From the NCBI GenBank assembly GCA_017416145.1, contig JAFQDD010000017.1:1-64000 (forward strand): a stretch of 64,000 nt of DNA, given 5' to 3'. The stretch's first letter is position 1; the number at the start of each line of letters is the position of its first letter. Below, in pieces: positions 36,112 through 44,501 of the stretch. Source of the stretch: Spirochaetaceae bacterium. GTDB lineage: Bacteria > Spirochaetota > Spirochaetia > Treponematales > Treponemataceae. The notes below the pieces were generated by a model. The model made no database searches, was not told where the DNA came from, and saw nothing but the letters and a program-made list of their open reading frames with translations. The position numbers and the translations under genes are program-made.

Positions 36112-38211
36112 TTATTTTCCAGAAGCAATCCAGATTCCTTCCCAATGTTTTCCTGCTAGTTCAGTACATTTTTTTGCGTAGGCTGCAGCTGGTCTATCTT
36201 TATCTGCAATTGTTTCAAAAATCTTTTGTGCTTCTGAAAATTCTCCTTTATAAAAAAGCTTTCGACCTTTTTCAAAAGTGTTTAGGATTGTTTCCCTTTT
36301 TTGATATTCATCCATAGGAATTGGCTCAAAAACTGTTAAAACAGCTTTTTTCCCTACAACAGAAACTGTGGCAAGTTCTCTCCATTTGATTTCTGGAATT
36401 TCTTTTTCTGTGGCTTCTTTTAAGTCTTGAGAACACATTGTATATGTACCAAATTCTTTGTTTAAGCCTTCTAATCGCGATGCAAGATTTACAGAATCTC
36501 CAATCATTGTGTAATCAAATCGTTCTTTGGAGCCTAGATTTCCAACAACTGCATCCCCAACATTCAAGCCGATTCGCATATAAATTGGTGAACCTAGTCG
36601 ATAGGTAAAATTTTCTCTAAGTTCTTCAAGTTTCTTTTGGCATTGAAGTGCGGCGGTCAAAGCACATACTTCGTGATTTTGTGTATCTGCTGGAGCATTC
36701 CAAAAGGCAACAATTGCGTCTCCTTCGTATTTGTCGATTGTTCCACCATTTTCTAAAATGATTTTGCTCATTTCAGAAAGGAAAGCGTTTAAAAATTCAG
36801 TTAATTCTTCAGGTTCCATATTTTCTGAAATTGATGTGAATCCTTGAATATCAGAGAAAAATATACTTAAACGTCGTTTTTCTCCACCAAGCTTTAATTT
36901 TTCGGGATTTTGAATTAAATTTTCAATTACAGTTGGACTTACGTATTGTTTGAAAGCATTTTTTATAAATCGGCGTTGCTTTCCTTCCTTTGTGTAACTG
37001 AAAACAAAGGCAAAGATAAATGAAGATAAAAAACTTAAAATTGGATTTATCAATGGCATCCAAATGCCGAGGGCAAAAAGAAAATATGAAATTAAGATTA
37101 CGAAAACTATTGTAAAGGTTGGAATCAGTAAAAGTGATAAAATGGTCTTTTTTGAAGTTGTTTGTTTTTCTGATATGTTGATGGTAAAAACCCCTAAAAA
37201 TGATAGAAGAAAAATCCATAACACAGAAAAATACCAAGGTGTTTTGTGAATAAATTGATTGTTTAGCAAATTATCTAGTAAAGTGATGTGAACTCCAACT
37301 CCTGGATAAACTTGATTGTTGGGAATAGAGCAAATATCGTAAAGGCCCGGGGCGTAGAGGGCGAAAAAGCAATAAGTGTCTGTGAAATTTTCTGGAGGTA
37401 GTAGAGGTTCTTCGCCCCGGGTGAGAGCGTAATAGCTTTTTAGAATGTCCGAGGCTCTGTAGGGAAGGTAATCATCTATAGAAGACTGGAATCGCAAATT
37501 TAATGTTCCATCGGCTTGGAGGGAACTGATGCTTTTTCCAAGGGTATCAACTATTAGTTTGGAAAAGTCTTTGCCTTGGGAAATGTGCTTTGCTGGGTTT
37601 TGGAAAAGGTCTAGGAATAGGGGAGAAAGTCCCAGTGAGTTAAAATATTCCCCATCAATTGTGAAAAATAGTTTTGCTCGTCGGATAATATCATCATTAT
37701 CCATAGAACTGGTAATCATTCCAAGTTCAGATGCAGATTCTTTAATTTCTGAAATCGGATAAAGAAGTTTTCCCGTGGATTTTTCTTCAAAAACTGATTG
37801 AATGACTTTGCCATTATTTTTACAAGCGGCAGCAAAAATTTCATCATCTTCTTTTCCATAAAGGGATGGTTCTGTAAATAACATATCAAAAGCGAGAGCT
37901 TTAGGATTTGATAATGTAAAATAATTTACAATATCGGCGTAGGCAGCTCGTGGCCAAGGCCAAGACCAACCCATTTCTTCTTTTCCCCAATCCAAAGATT
38001 CTTGATCTAAGGCGATAAAACATATTTCTTCTGAGGGGCTTGTAAATTTTCCAGCGAATTTCATTCTTGAATCATAGGTTTTTGCTTCTAAAAATGAAAA
38101 ACCATTAAAAAAATAGAATAAACAGTAAACAAAAAAAACAATTAGAACTAGAATAAGTGAATGAAAAAACTTTTTTTTCTTTTTTGATGTATTTTGCATA
38201 AATTTTTCCAT
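36112..38211 (-). CDS. CHASE2-sensor class III adenylate/guanylate cyclase
   Basis: A 699-residue membrane receptor. One N-terminal span (residues about 16-36) leads into an extracytoplasmic CHASE2 domain (ICFIALDQESLDW, WPWPRAAYADIV, ALAFDMLF), then three spans near 330-410 and a cytoplasmic cyclase domain. Metal-binding aspartates are in IFFSDIQGFTSIS and YEGDAIVAFWNAP, and the YTMIGDSVNLASRLEGLNK motif is present, so it should be active. It makes cAMP (or cGMP) in response to an unknown extracellular signal. The second ATG, four codons in, is an alternative start. It converges with the transglycosylase gene, 3 nt apart. Confidence 0.93.
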   Translation of the reverse strand: MEKFMQNTSKKKKKFFHSLILVLIVFFVYCLFYFFNGFSFLEAKTYDSRMKFAGKFTSPSEEICFIALDQESLDWGKEEMGWSWPWPRAAYADIVNYFTLSNPKALAFDMLFTEPSLYGKEDDEIFAAACKNNGKVIQSVFEEKSTGKLLYPISEIKESASELGMITSSMDNDDIIRRAKLFFTIDGEYFNSLGLSPLFLDLFQNPAKHISQGKDFSKLIVDTLGKSISSLQADGTLNLRFQSSIDDYLPYRASDILKSYYALTRGEEPLLPPENFTDTYCFFALYAPGLYDICSIPNNQVYPGVGVHITLLDNLLNNQFIHKTPWYFSVLWIFLLSFLGVFTINISEKQTTSKKTILSLLLIPTFTIVFVILISYFLFALGIWMPLINPILSFLSSFIFAFVFSYTKEGKQRRFIKNAFKQYVSPTVIENLIQNPEKLKLGGEKRRLSIFFSDIQGFTSISENMEPEELTEFLNAFLSEMSKIILENGGTIDKYEGDAIVAFWNAPADTQNHEVCALTAALQCQKKLEELRENFTYRLGSPIYMRIGLNVGDAVVGNLGSKERFDYTMIGDSVNLASRLEGLNKEFGTYTMCSQDLKEATEKEIPEIKWRELATVSVVGKKAVLTVFEPIPMDEYQKRETILNTFEKGRKLFYKGEFSEAQKIFETIADKDRPAAAYAKKCTELAGKHWEGIWIASGK

Positions 38212-38303
38212 AATTTTGTTTTTTGGTTTCGATATCTTTTGTTATTTTAACACAAGATTTGAGAAAATACTTCATTAAAATATACAATCAATCTGAAAAT
38301 ACG

Positions 38304-38332
38304 TTTACCAAACCTCTATTTTTTGCAATAAT
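38304..38332 (+). promoter_or_regulatory. Promoter of the ABC ATPase gene, apparently leaderless
   Basis: TTTACC (38304-38309), 17-nt spacer, AATAAT (38327-38332), six bases to ATG 38339; no Shine-Dalgarno. Confidence 0.5.
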
Positions 38333-38338
38333 GAGAAT

Positions 38339-39184
38339 ATGAGTTTTTTATCAATAAATAATATTAGTTATACATATCCACCAATCAACGGGGAATTTGA
38401 AACAGACGAAAATGGAAATCCAATTATTCCAAAACCGATTTTTGACTTTTTTACAGCAGAACTTCCTGGTTCTTTTACAAGTTTAATAGGACCAAACGGA
38501 AGCGGAAAATCAACTTTTATGCTTTTGGCTGCGGGGCGAATAAAACCACAACAGGGAAATGTTACTCTTTTCGATTTGGATATTGCAAACATTTCAGAAG
38601 AAAAGCGAAATGAAGCTGCATCTTTTATTTATCAAAATATGGAATTTGAACAAGATGATCCTGTGGAAGATTTGCTTAAGCAAGTTTACGAAAACGGATA
38701 TCATTCTGAAGAAAGAAAGGCAACTGCTGATTTTTACAATGAAGTGATAAAGGTTTTTGAGCTTGAAAATGTGCTAAATCACAAATTAACTGGCATTTCC
38801 AAAGGGGAAATTCAGCGGGTTTTACTGGCTTTTTCTATTTTGTACGGTTCAAAATCAATTTTTATGGATGAACCAATGTTTGCCATGGAAGATCGCCAAA
38901 AACACAGTGCCATGGCTTTTATCAAAAAGTACAGCAAAGAAAACAATGTGCCAGTTTTTATTGCAATGCACGAACTTGATTTGTCAAAAAAATATGCTGA
39001 CAACGTGCTACTTTTCTATCCTGATAGAAGAATGGACTATGGAACTCCAGAAGAAGTTCTAACAAAAGAAGCTTTGGAAGAGGCTTACGGAGTGCCTGCT
39101 GCAATGCTTAGAGATACTGAAAACTTAAACAGAAATGCACTAAAAGAAGCATCGGAAACATTAAATGATTTATCAAAAAATTAA
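38339..39184 (+). CDS. ABC transporter ATP-binding protein (orphan)
   Basis: A 281-residue ATPase. Walker A is GPNGSGKST (about 54-62), the signature is a weak ISKGEIQRV in place of LSGGQ, Walker B is SIFMDEPMFAM and the switch His is in IAMHELDLSK. No permease gene is nearby, so it may work with membrane subunits encoded elsewhere. It resembles iron/cobalamin-type importer ATPases. Its 3' end overlaps the next gene by 20 nt. Confidence 0.85.
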   Translation: MSFLSINNISYTYPPINGEFETDENGNPIIPKPIFDFFTAELPGSFTSLIGPNGSGKSTFMLLAAGRIKPQQGNVTLFDLDIANISEEKRNEAASFIYQNMEFEQDDPVEDLLKQVYENGYHSEERKATADFYNEVIKVFELENVLNHKLTGISKGEIQRVLLAFSILYGSKSIFMDEPMFAMEDRQKHSAMAFIKKYSKENNVPVFIAMHELDLSKKYADNVLLFYPDRRMDYGTPEEVLTKEALEEAYGVPAAMLRDTENLNRNALKEASETLNDLSKN

Positions 39185-40079
39185 TCTAAAAGTTAATTAT
39201 CTAAAAAAAGGTATCTCAAATGGTGGATTTCAGCCAACTTTAACAACTTATGTGCTTGAAAATCACGAATCTGTGGACATAAACCGGAAACGTCCTTTTG
39301 TGTTGATTTGTCCAGGAGGTGGATACGGGCATCATTCTGTGAGGGAAGCAGAACCAATTGCTTTGGCTATGAATAATGCTGGATATCACGCTGGAGTTTT
39401 GCACTACAGCCTTGCTCCAATGGATTTTCCATCAGCTTTCTTTGATGGAATCGAAGCTCTAAAATTGATTCGTGAAAATACTGATATTTGGAACATTGAT
39501 GAAAATCAAGTTGTTGTTATGGGATTTTCGGCTGGTGGTCATTTAGCGGCTTCTTTGGGCTGTTGGTATAAATCAAAAATTGTTGAAAAAGTTTTAGGAT
39601 ACAAGGCCGAAGATGTAAGACCAAATGCCCTTTGTTTGTGTTACCCAGTAATATTAAGTGGACAATTTGCCCACGAAGGTTCTGTAAAAAATCTAATTGG
39701 CAATGCTTTGGAAAAACCTAATGTGAAATCTCTCATAAAATCTTCTTTCGATTTTGGTGATTCTAAAAGTGATGACATAAGCATAGATGATTTAAAAAAT
39801 CTTGTTTCGCTTGATACGCAAGTGGACAAAAATTTTCCACCGACTTTTATTTGGCACACTTTTGAAGATTCTACAGTTCCCATGGAAAATTCTCTTACTT
39901 TTGCAAAGGTGCTTCGGGAAAAATCCGTTCCCTTTGAAATGCACATTTTTTCCAAAGGTGAACACGGTTTGGCTTTGGGAACTAAGGAAACATCTCTTCC
40001 CGACGGCAAGTATTTTCAAAGCGAATGTTCTTGTTGGGTTGAATTATTTGAAAAATGGTTAAGCGGAATAAGGCTTTAA
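39165..40079 (+). CDS. Alpha/beta hydrolase, esterase-like
   Basis: A 304-residue serine hydrolase of the carboxylesterase/acetyl-xylan-esterase type. The oxyanion region is CPGGGYGHHSVREAEPIAL, the nucleophile elbow is MGFSAGGHLAAS (Ser near 126), the acid is in WHTFEDSTVP and the His is in FSKGEHGLALG. There is no signal peptide. It overlaps the ABC ATPase gene by 20 nt in another frame, implying coupled translation. Substrate unknown; deacetylation of sugars is a reasonable guess. Confidence 0.88.
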   Translation: MIYQKINLKVNYLKKGISNGGFQPTLTTYVLENHESVDINRKRPFVLICPGGGYGHHSVREAEPIALAMNNAGYHAGVLHYSLAPMDFPSAFFDGIEALKLIRENTDIWNIDENQVVVMGFSAGGHLAASLGCWYKSKIVEKVLGYKAEDVRPNALCLCYPVILSGQFAHEGSVKNLIGNALEKPNVKSLIKSSFDFGDSKSDDISIDDLKNLVSLDTQVDKNFPPTFIWHTFEDSTVPMENSLTFAKVLREKSVPFEMHIFSKGEHGLALGTKETSLPDGKYFQSECSCWVELFEKWLSGIRL

Positions 40080-40110
40080 CTTTTTAATAACATTTTTTTT
40101 GGAGGAAAAA

Positions 40111-41679
40111 ATGAAAAAAATTGGAACAATTGCAGCTATTTTGTTAGCAGTTCTAATGATTTTTGGTTGTGCATCAACAATGAAACCTGTTGATAGAGAA
40201 GCTGGTGTTGAATATAAATTAACTATTCTTCACACAAACGACCATCACGGTGCTACTCTTTCTAAAGATGGAAATTACGGTCTTGCAGAAAGAGCTACTT
40301 TTATCAAATCTGTTCGTGCAGCAAATGAAAATGTGCTTTTGTTAGACGCTGGAGACATTAACACAGGTTCAGCTCTTTCAAATATGTACGCAGCAGAACC
40401 AGATATTTTAGCTTATAATGCTATGGGTTATGAGGCTATCACTTTTGGAAACCACGAATTTGATGGTTCTCTAGAAAAACTTCAAAAGCAAATGGAGATT
40501 TCAAATTGTCCTTTCCTAGCAGCAAATATCACAGATTCAAAAGGTAATTTTCTTGGTGAACCTTATATTATCAAAGATTATCCTGGATTTAGAGTTGGTG
40601 TTCTAGGTTTAACAACTTTGAGAACTTTGACAATTGCAAGTCCAGATAAGGATTTGGTTTTTGCTGATGAAATTGAAACTGCAACTGAATATGTAAAACT
40701 TCTAAAAGAAAAAATGAATTGTGATATTATCATTGTTCTAGGTCACTTAGGTGATGTTTTAGAAGAATCAACTCAAAACACATCTGTAAAACTTGCAGAA
40801 AATGTTGATGGAATTGATATCATTGTTGACGGTCACGCTCACACAAAAATGGAAAAACCTCTTGAAGTAAATGGAACATACATTGTTTCTGCAAATGAAT
40901 GGGGAAAAGTTGTAGGAAAGGGAACATTAACAGTTGTTGATGGTGCTTTAGTTGGTTTTGATTGGGTTGCTGAAGAAATCACAACAGCAAAATATCCAGC
41001 TGATGCAGAAATTGCTTCAATTATTGCTCCATTTGCAGAAGGTGCTGAAGCTGCTCTAAAAGAAGTTGTTATCAAAACTACTGAAGAATTTGTATTTGGT
41101 AACAAATTAAGTCGTAAAATTGAACTTCCACTTGGAAACTTCGTTGCAGATGCACAAGTTGCTTATCTTGCAGCTCACGGTGTAGATGTTGATTTTGGAT
41201 TTACAAACGGTGGAAATATTCGTGCAGCACTTCCAAAAGGTGATGTAACTCGTGAAAACATTTTAACAGTTCTTCCTTTTGAAAATTATGTTTATGTTGT
41301 AACTTTGAAAGGTTCTGATGTAGTTGAATTGTTCAATTTCATTGGATCAATCAATCAAGGTGCTGGAGGATTTGCTCAAGTTTCAAAAGAAGTAAGTTAC
41401 ACAATCACTTATGATGAAAATGGTATGAACGGTGTAATTTCAAATGTATTGGTAAATGGAAAAGCTATTGATGAAAATGCAACTTACAAAATTGCTGTAA
41501 ATGATTATCTAGCTGGTGGTGGAGACGGATACGTTGCTCTTACAAAATCTCTAGATACATTTAACACATCAATGCTTATGAGTGATGTTGTAATTGAATA
41601 CGCTCAAAGTTTTGGAGAACCAATTTCTCCAAAAACAGAGGGAAGAATCACAATTGTTGGCGGAATTGATATTAACTGA
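40111..41679 (+). CDS. 5'-nucleotidase / UshA-like lipoprotein
   Basis: A 522-residue exported phosphoesterase that hydrolyses nucleotides or UDP-sugars. The ATG at 40111 follows GGAGG by 5 nt. A lipoprotein signal ends at LMIFGC. The metallophosphoesterase domain shows LHTNDHHGA, LDAGDINTG, FGNHEFDGS, LGHLGD and DGHAHTKME; the C-terminal substrate domain has LPLGNFVADA, FTNGGNIRA and NDYLAGGGDGY. It would give periplasmic nucleoside salvage. Single gene with a strong terminator. Confidence 0.93.
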   Translation: MKKIGTIAAILLAVLMIFGCASTMKPVDREAGVEYKLTILHTNDHHGATLSKDGNYGLAERATFIKSVRAANENVLLLDAGDINTGSALSNMYAAEPDILAYNAMGYEAITFGNHEFDGSLEKLQKQMEISNCPFLAANITDSKGNFLGEPYIIKDYPGFRVGVLGLTTLRTLTIASPDKDLVFADEIETATEYVKLLKEKMNCDIIIVLGHLGDVLEESTQNTSVKLAENVDGIDIIVDGHAHTKMEKPLEVNGTYIVSANEWGKVVGKGTLTVVDGALVGFDWVAEEITTAKYPADAEIASIIAPFAEGAEAALKEVVIKTTEEFVFGNKLSRKIELPLGNFVADAQVAYLAAHGVDVDFGFTNGGNIRAALPKGDVTRENILTVLPFENYVYVVTLKGSDVVELFNFIGSINQGAGGFAQVSKEVSYTITYDENGMNGVISNVLVNGKAIDENATYKIAVNDYLAGGGDGYVALTKSLDTFNTSMLMSDVVIEYAQSFGEPISPKTEGRITIVGGIDIN

Positions 41680-41708
41680 TTTTTGCTGATAATCTAGATT
41701 TTTTTGAT

Positions 41709-41748
41709 AAAGGCTATTTCCTGATTTTGGGAAACAGCCTTTTTTATG
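41709..41748 (+). terminator. Terminator of the 5'-nucleotidase gene
   Basis: AAAGGCTATTTCC pairs with GGAAACAGCCTTT around an 8-9 nt loop, followed by T5. Confidence 0.85.
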
Positions 41749-41860
41749 TGATTTTTGACGATTACTAAGAAAATGTATAGTATTTTTAAGGTAATTTTGT
41801 AAAAAATTAGTTTGAAATAAAACTTTTTTACTTTGACATCTTTTATATTTTTGTTATTTA

Positions 41861-41869
41861 TGATATATT
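41861..41869 (+). promoter_or_regulatory. Extended -10 promoter of the ECF gene, apparently leaderless
   Basis: TGATATATT (TGn plus TATATT at 41864-41869), then six bases to ATG 41876. No clear -35. Confidence 0.45.
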
Positions 41870-41875
41870 CTCCTT

Positions 41876-42487
41876 ATGGAAAATACTAATTTTTATTCTA
41901 AACAAAAAAGAAATCGTATGTTAGCTGGAACAGCAGCACTTAGTGCTTTAACTGTTATTTTTTCATTTACTCGCCTTGGGATGATTCCTTGGTTTTCTGG
42001 TGCATCAATTACAATTTGTCACATTCCTGCAATTTTGGCAGCAATTTTATTTGGTTTACCTTCTGGCTTAATTGTTGGTGGTGTTTTTGGTGTGTCATCT
42101 TTGATTTTGGCTGCAACTCAGGGAACAGGATTGGATGTATTCTTTGTAAATCCTTTGGTGTCAGTTTTGCCAAGATTAACACTTCCTGTTGTAGTTTATC
42201 TATTAAACAGTTTGTTTTTGAAAATTTCTGAAAAAAATGCAAAATTCCCATATCTTGTTGGTGTTGGAATTACAGCATTTTTGGGAACAATGTTTCACTC
42301 TTTCTTTGTTCTATCAATGTTAGCAATTCTAGCTGAAGAAGTAACTTTCCCAATGGTTTTGGCTGTACTAGTTGGAAACTCACTTTTAGAAGCCGCTGCA
42401 TCTGTAATTGTTTGTGTTGCTGTGATGGCAGTTAAACTTGGAGCAAAAAAAGCTCAAAAGTCAAAATTGGAAGAAACAGAAAACTAA
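41876..42487 (+). CDS. ECF transporter substrate-binding (S) component
   Basis: A 203-residue membrane protein with six hydrophobic segments. The pattern IPWFSGASITICHIPAILAAILFGLPSGLIVGGVFGVSSLI is typical of S components of energy-coupling-factor vitamin importers. The substrate is not evident; I see no vitamin riboswitch upstream. The energising EcfA/EcfT genes are not in this window, as usual for group II ECF systems. Single gene with terminator. Confidence 0.85.
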   Translation: MENTNFYSKQKRNRMLAGTAALSALTVIFSFTRLGMIPWFSGASITICHIPAILAAILFGLPSGLIVGGVFGVSSLILAATQGTGLDVFFVNPLVSVLPRLTLPVVVYLLNSLFLKISEKNAKFPYLVGVGITAFLGTMFHSFFVLSMLAILAEEVTFPMVLAVLVGNSLLEAAASVIVCVAVMAVKLGAKKAQKSKLEETEN

Positions 42488-42513
42488 TTCTGTTTTTTTA
42501 ATCAGAAACAAAT

Positions 42514-42560
42514 AAAAAGCTGTTTTCAAAATTGTCCTTTGAAAACAGCTTTTTTGTTTT
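42514..42560. terminator. Strong terminator, probably bidirectional
   Basis: AAAAGCTGTTTTCAAA pairs with TTTGAAAACAGCTTTT, a 16-bp perfect stem with a 7-nt loop and flanking A and T runs, between the convergent ECF and superoxide reductase genes. Confidence 0.9.
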
Positions 42561-42584
42561 AAATGGTTAGGCGATAGTTAAAAA

Positions 42585-42965
42585 TTAACTTTCACTTTTC
42601 CACAAACTATGCAAATTACAATATTCGTACACGGCTTCGATTTCGTCATCATCAAATATCATAAACTTTGCTTCTGGCTTATCATTCGGTGTTAGCATTT
42701 TTCGTTGGTTGCCTTGTTTTGTTTGTAGACAAATCCATTGAATGTAATGTTCTTTTGTCATTGGGTGTTCAACAGAGCCAACTTTCACTTCAACAATATT
42801 TCCTTTTCGTGTAACAACTGGAACGTGTTTTTCGGCAGCTCCGTCTGTTGTACCTGGAATAAGTTGAGTCATTTCTTGTCCACAGCAAATTGTTGGAATG
42901 GAAGTCTCTTTCACCATTGCAACAATTTTTCCACAGATTGCACATCGATAGAATTTTACAGTCAT
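42585..42965 (-). CDS. dfx: Desulfoferrodoxin (superoxide reductase)
   Basis: A 126-residue superoxide reductase that converts superoxide to peroxide without making oxygen. The N-terminal desulforedoxin site is CAICGKIVAMV plus CCGQEM. The catalytic Fe(His)4Cys centre is EKHVPVV, EHPMTKEHYIQWI and the C-terminal YCNLHSLWK. It therefore has both iron centres (2Fe-SOR). GGAGAA precedes the ATG. It fits an anaerobe and is typical of treponemes. Confidence 0.95.
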   Translation of the reverse strand: MTVKFYRCAICGKIVAMVKETSIPTICCGQEMTQLIPGTTDGAAEKHVPVVTRKGNIVEVKVGSVEHPMTKEHYIQWICLQTKQGNQRKMLTPNDKPEAKFMIFDDDEIEAVYEYCNLHSLWKSES

Positions 42966-43082
42966 ATTTTCTCCATTATCATTTTAAAATTTTGTTGTAA
43001 ATCAACTATCATTTAATTTACTAAAAATTTTCGTATTTGTAAATTTTAATATTTAGAAAGTACACATTTCTTTGAATTTACG

Positions 43083-43091
43083 TGTTATAAT
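43083..43091 (+). promoter_or_regulatory. Extended -10 promoter, apparently leaderless
   Basis: TGTTATAAT (43083-43091), then six bases (CTTTAT) to ATG 43098; no Shine-Dalgarno. Confidence 0.55.
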
Positions 43092-43097
43092 CTTTAT

Positions 43098-43577
43098 ATG
43101 AAAAAGATTTTTGCTATTTTAATTTTGATATTTTGTATTTTTGGACTTTTTGCAAAATCTGAGCCAAAGATGTATGTTTCTGTGGAAGAAGCAATATTGA
43201 AAGAAAAACCTTCATTTTTCAGTAAAAGTGCAAATTCAGTTTTTTATGGTGAAGAAGTTATTGTTTTGGATACAAAGGGAAGTTGGAAAAAGGTTCAATT
43301 AACAGGTAATTCTTCGGTTTTTGGTTGGATAAGTGAATCATCTTTGACAAAGAAAAAAATCCTAGTCTCTGAAAGCAAAGTAACTGCTTCGGCGGATGAA
43401 ATTGCTCTTGCTGGAAAGGGGTTTAATGCGGAAATCGAAGCCGAATACAAAAAGCAAGGTACAACAAATTATGATGCTGTAGACAAATTGGAAGAAAAAT
43501 CAGTTTCTTTTGAAAATTCACTTGATTTTATGCTTGATGGGAAATTGGAAAATCAAGCAGTGGACGGTGAAGAATGA
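43098..43577 (+). CDS. Exported SH3-domain protein
   Basis: A 159-residue protein with a signal peptide (MKKIFAILILIFCIFGLFAKS) and a bacterial SH3 domain (MYVSVEEAILKEKPSFFSKSANSVFYGEEVIVLD...WKKVQL...GWISESSLTKK). The C-terminal ~60 residues are charged and of unknown fold. It overlaps the M48 protease gene by ATGA, so the two are coupled and likely act together in the envelope. Confidence 0.8.
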   Translation: MKKIFAILILIFCIFGLFAKSEPKMYVSVEEAILKEKPSFFSKSANSVFYGEEVIVLDTKGSWKKVQLTGNSSVFGWISESSLTKKKILVSESKVTASADEIALAGKGFNAEIEAEYKKQGTTNYDAVDKLEEKSVSFENSLDFMLDGKLENQAVDGEE

Positions 43578-44488
43578 AAAAGATTTTAACATCAGTTTGT
43601 GGATTATTTTGTATGATTTTTCTCCTTTCTTCTTGTAAAACTGTGGGAGTTTTGGCAGCTGTTGGAGGAATTGTTGGAGAAATCGCTGGAATTGAGGGGT
43701 CTACAGAAATGGCTGAATCAATTATGACTTCAGCAGAATCCATCGAAAAAGCTATCGAAAAAATCGATCCATCTCAAGAATATTATATTGGTCGAGCGGT
43801 TGCAGCTCAAATTTTGTCAAAATATGAATTGGCAAATGAACCAGAATTGGAAAAATACTTAAATCAGATTTGTGGTGCATTGGTATTAAACTCTGAAAGA
43901 CCAACTTTGTATCGAGGGTATTCTGTGGGGATTATAGATACTGATGAAATAAATGCTTTTGCAACCTCTGGAGGACATATTTTAGTTTCTAGAGGATTGT
44001 TGAATTGTGTTACATCAGAGGATGCTTTGGCTGCTGTTCTTGCTCACGAAATTGCTCATATTCAGTTGGAGCATAGTTTGAAGGCTATAAAAACTAGCAG
44101 AATAACTGACGCAATTACAAAAACTACTTTTGCAACAATGTCAGTTCTTTCGGAGGGAGAATTTCAAGAGTTTACAGATGTTTTTGGTGATGCTGTAGAT
44201 GAGATTGTGGCAGAAATGGTGGATTCTGGTTATTCTAAATCGCAAGAATATGAAGCTGACGAAACTGCTTTGGAAATTATGGCGGCCACAGGCTATAATC
44301 CACTAGCAATGAATGATATGCTTAATGTTTTGAAACAGAATCAAAAGAGCAAATCAGGATTTAGCGTTACTCACCCAAGTCCAGAGGATCGATTAAAAAA
44401 TTTGCAAGATCAATATGAACATTATGATATAAAAGACACTTCTGAATATCGAATGGAACGATTTTTAACTATTATGAAAAATCTCTAG
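43574..44488 (+). CDS. M48-family metalloprotease lipoprotein
   Basis: A 304-residue zinc protease. The lipoprotein signal is CMIFLLSSC; the zinc site is VLAHEIAHIQLEH with a downstream Glu in SQEYEADETALEIM; SGGHILVSRGLL is the typical strand. It resembles BepA/LoiP-type periplasmic proteases involved in outer-membrane quality control. Translation is coupled to the SH3 gene. Confidence 0.92.
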   Translation: MKKILTSVCGLFCMIFLLSSCKTVGVLAAVGGIVGEIAGIEGSTEMAESIMTSAESIEKAIEKIDPSQEYYIGRAVAAQILSKYELANEPELEKYLNQICGALVLNSERPTLYRGYSVGIIDTDEINAFATSGGHILVSRGLLNCVTSEDALAAVLAHEIAHIQLEHSLKAIKTSRITDAITKTTFATMSVLSEGEFQEFTDVFGDAVDEIVAEMVDSGYSKSQEYEADETALEIMAATGYNPLAMNDMLNVLKQNQKSKSGFSVTHPSPEDRLKNLQDQYEHYDIKDTSEYRMERFLTIMKNL

Positions 44489-44501
44489 TCAGATTCAAAG
44501 T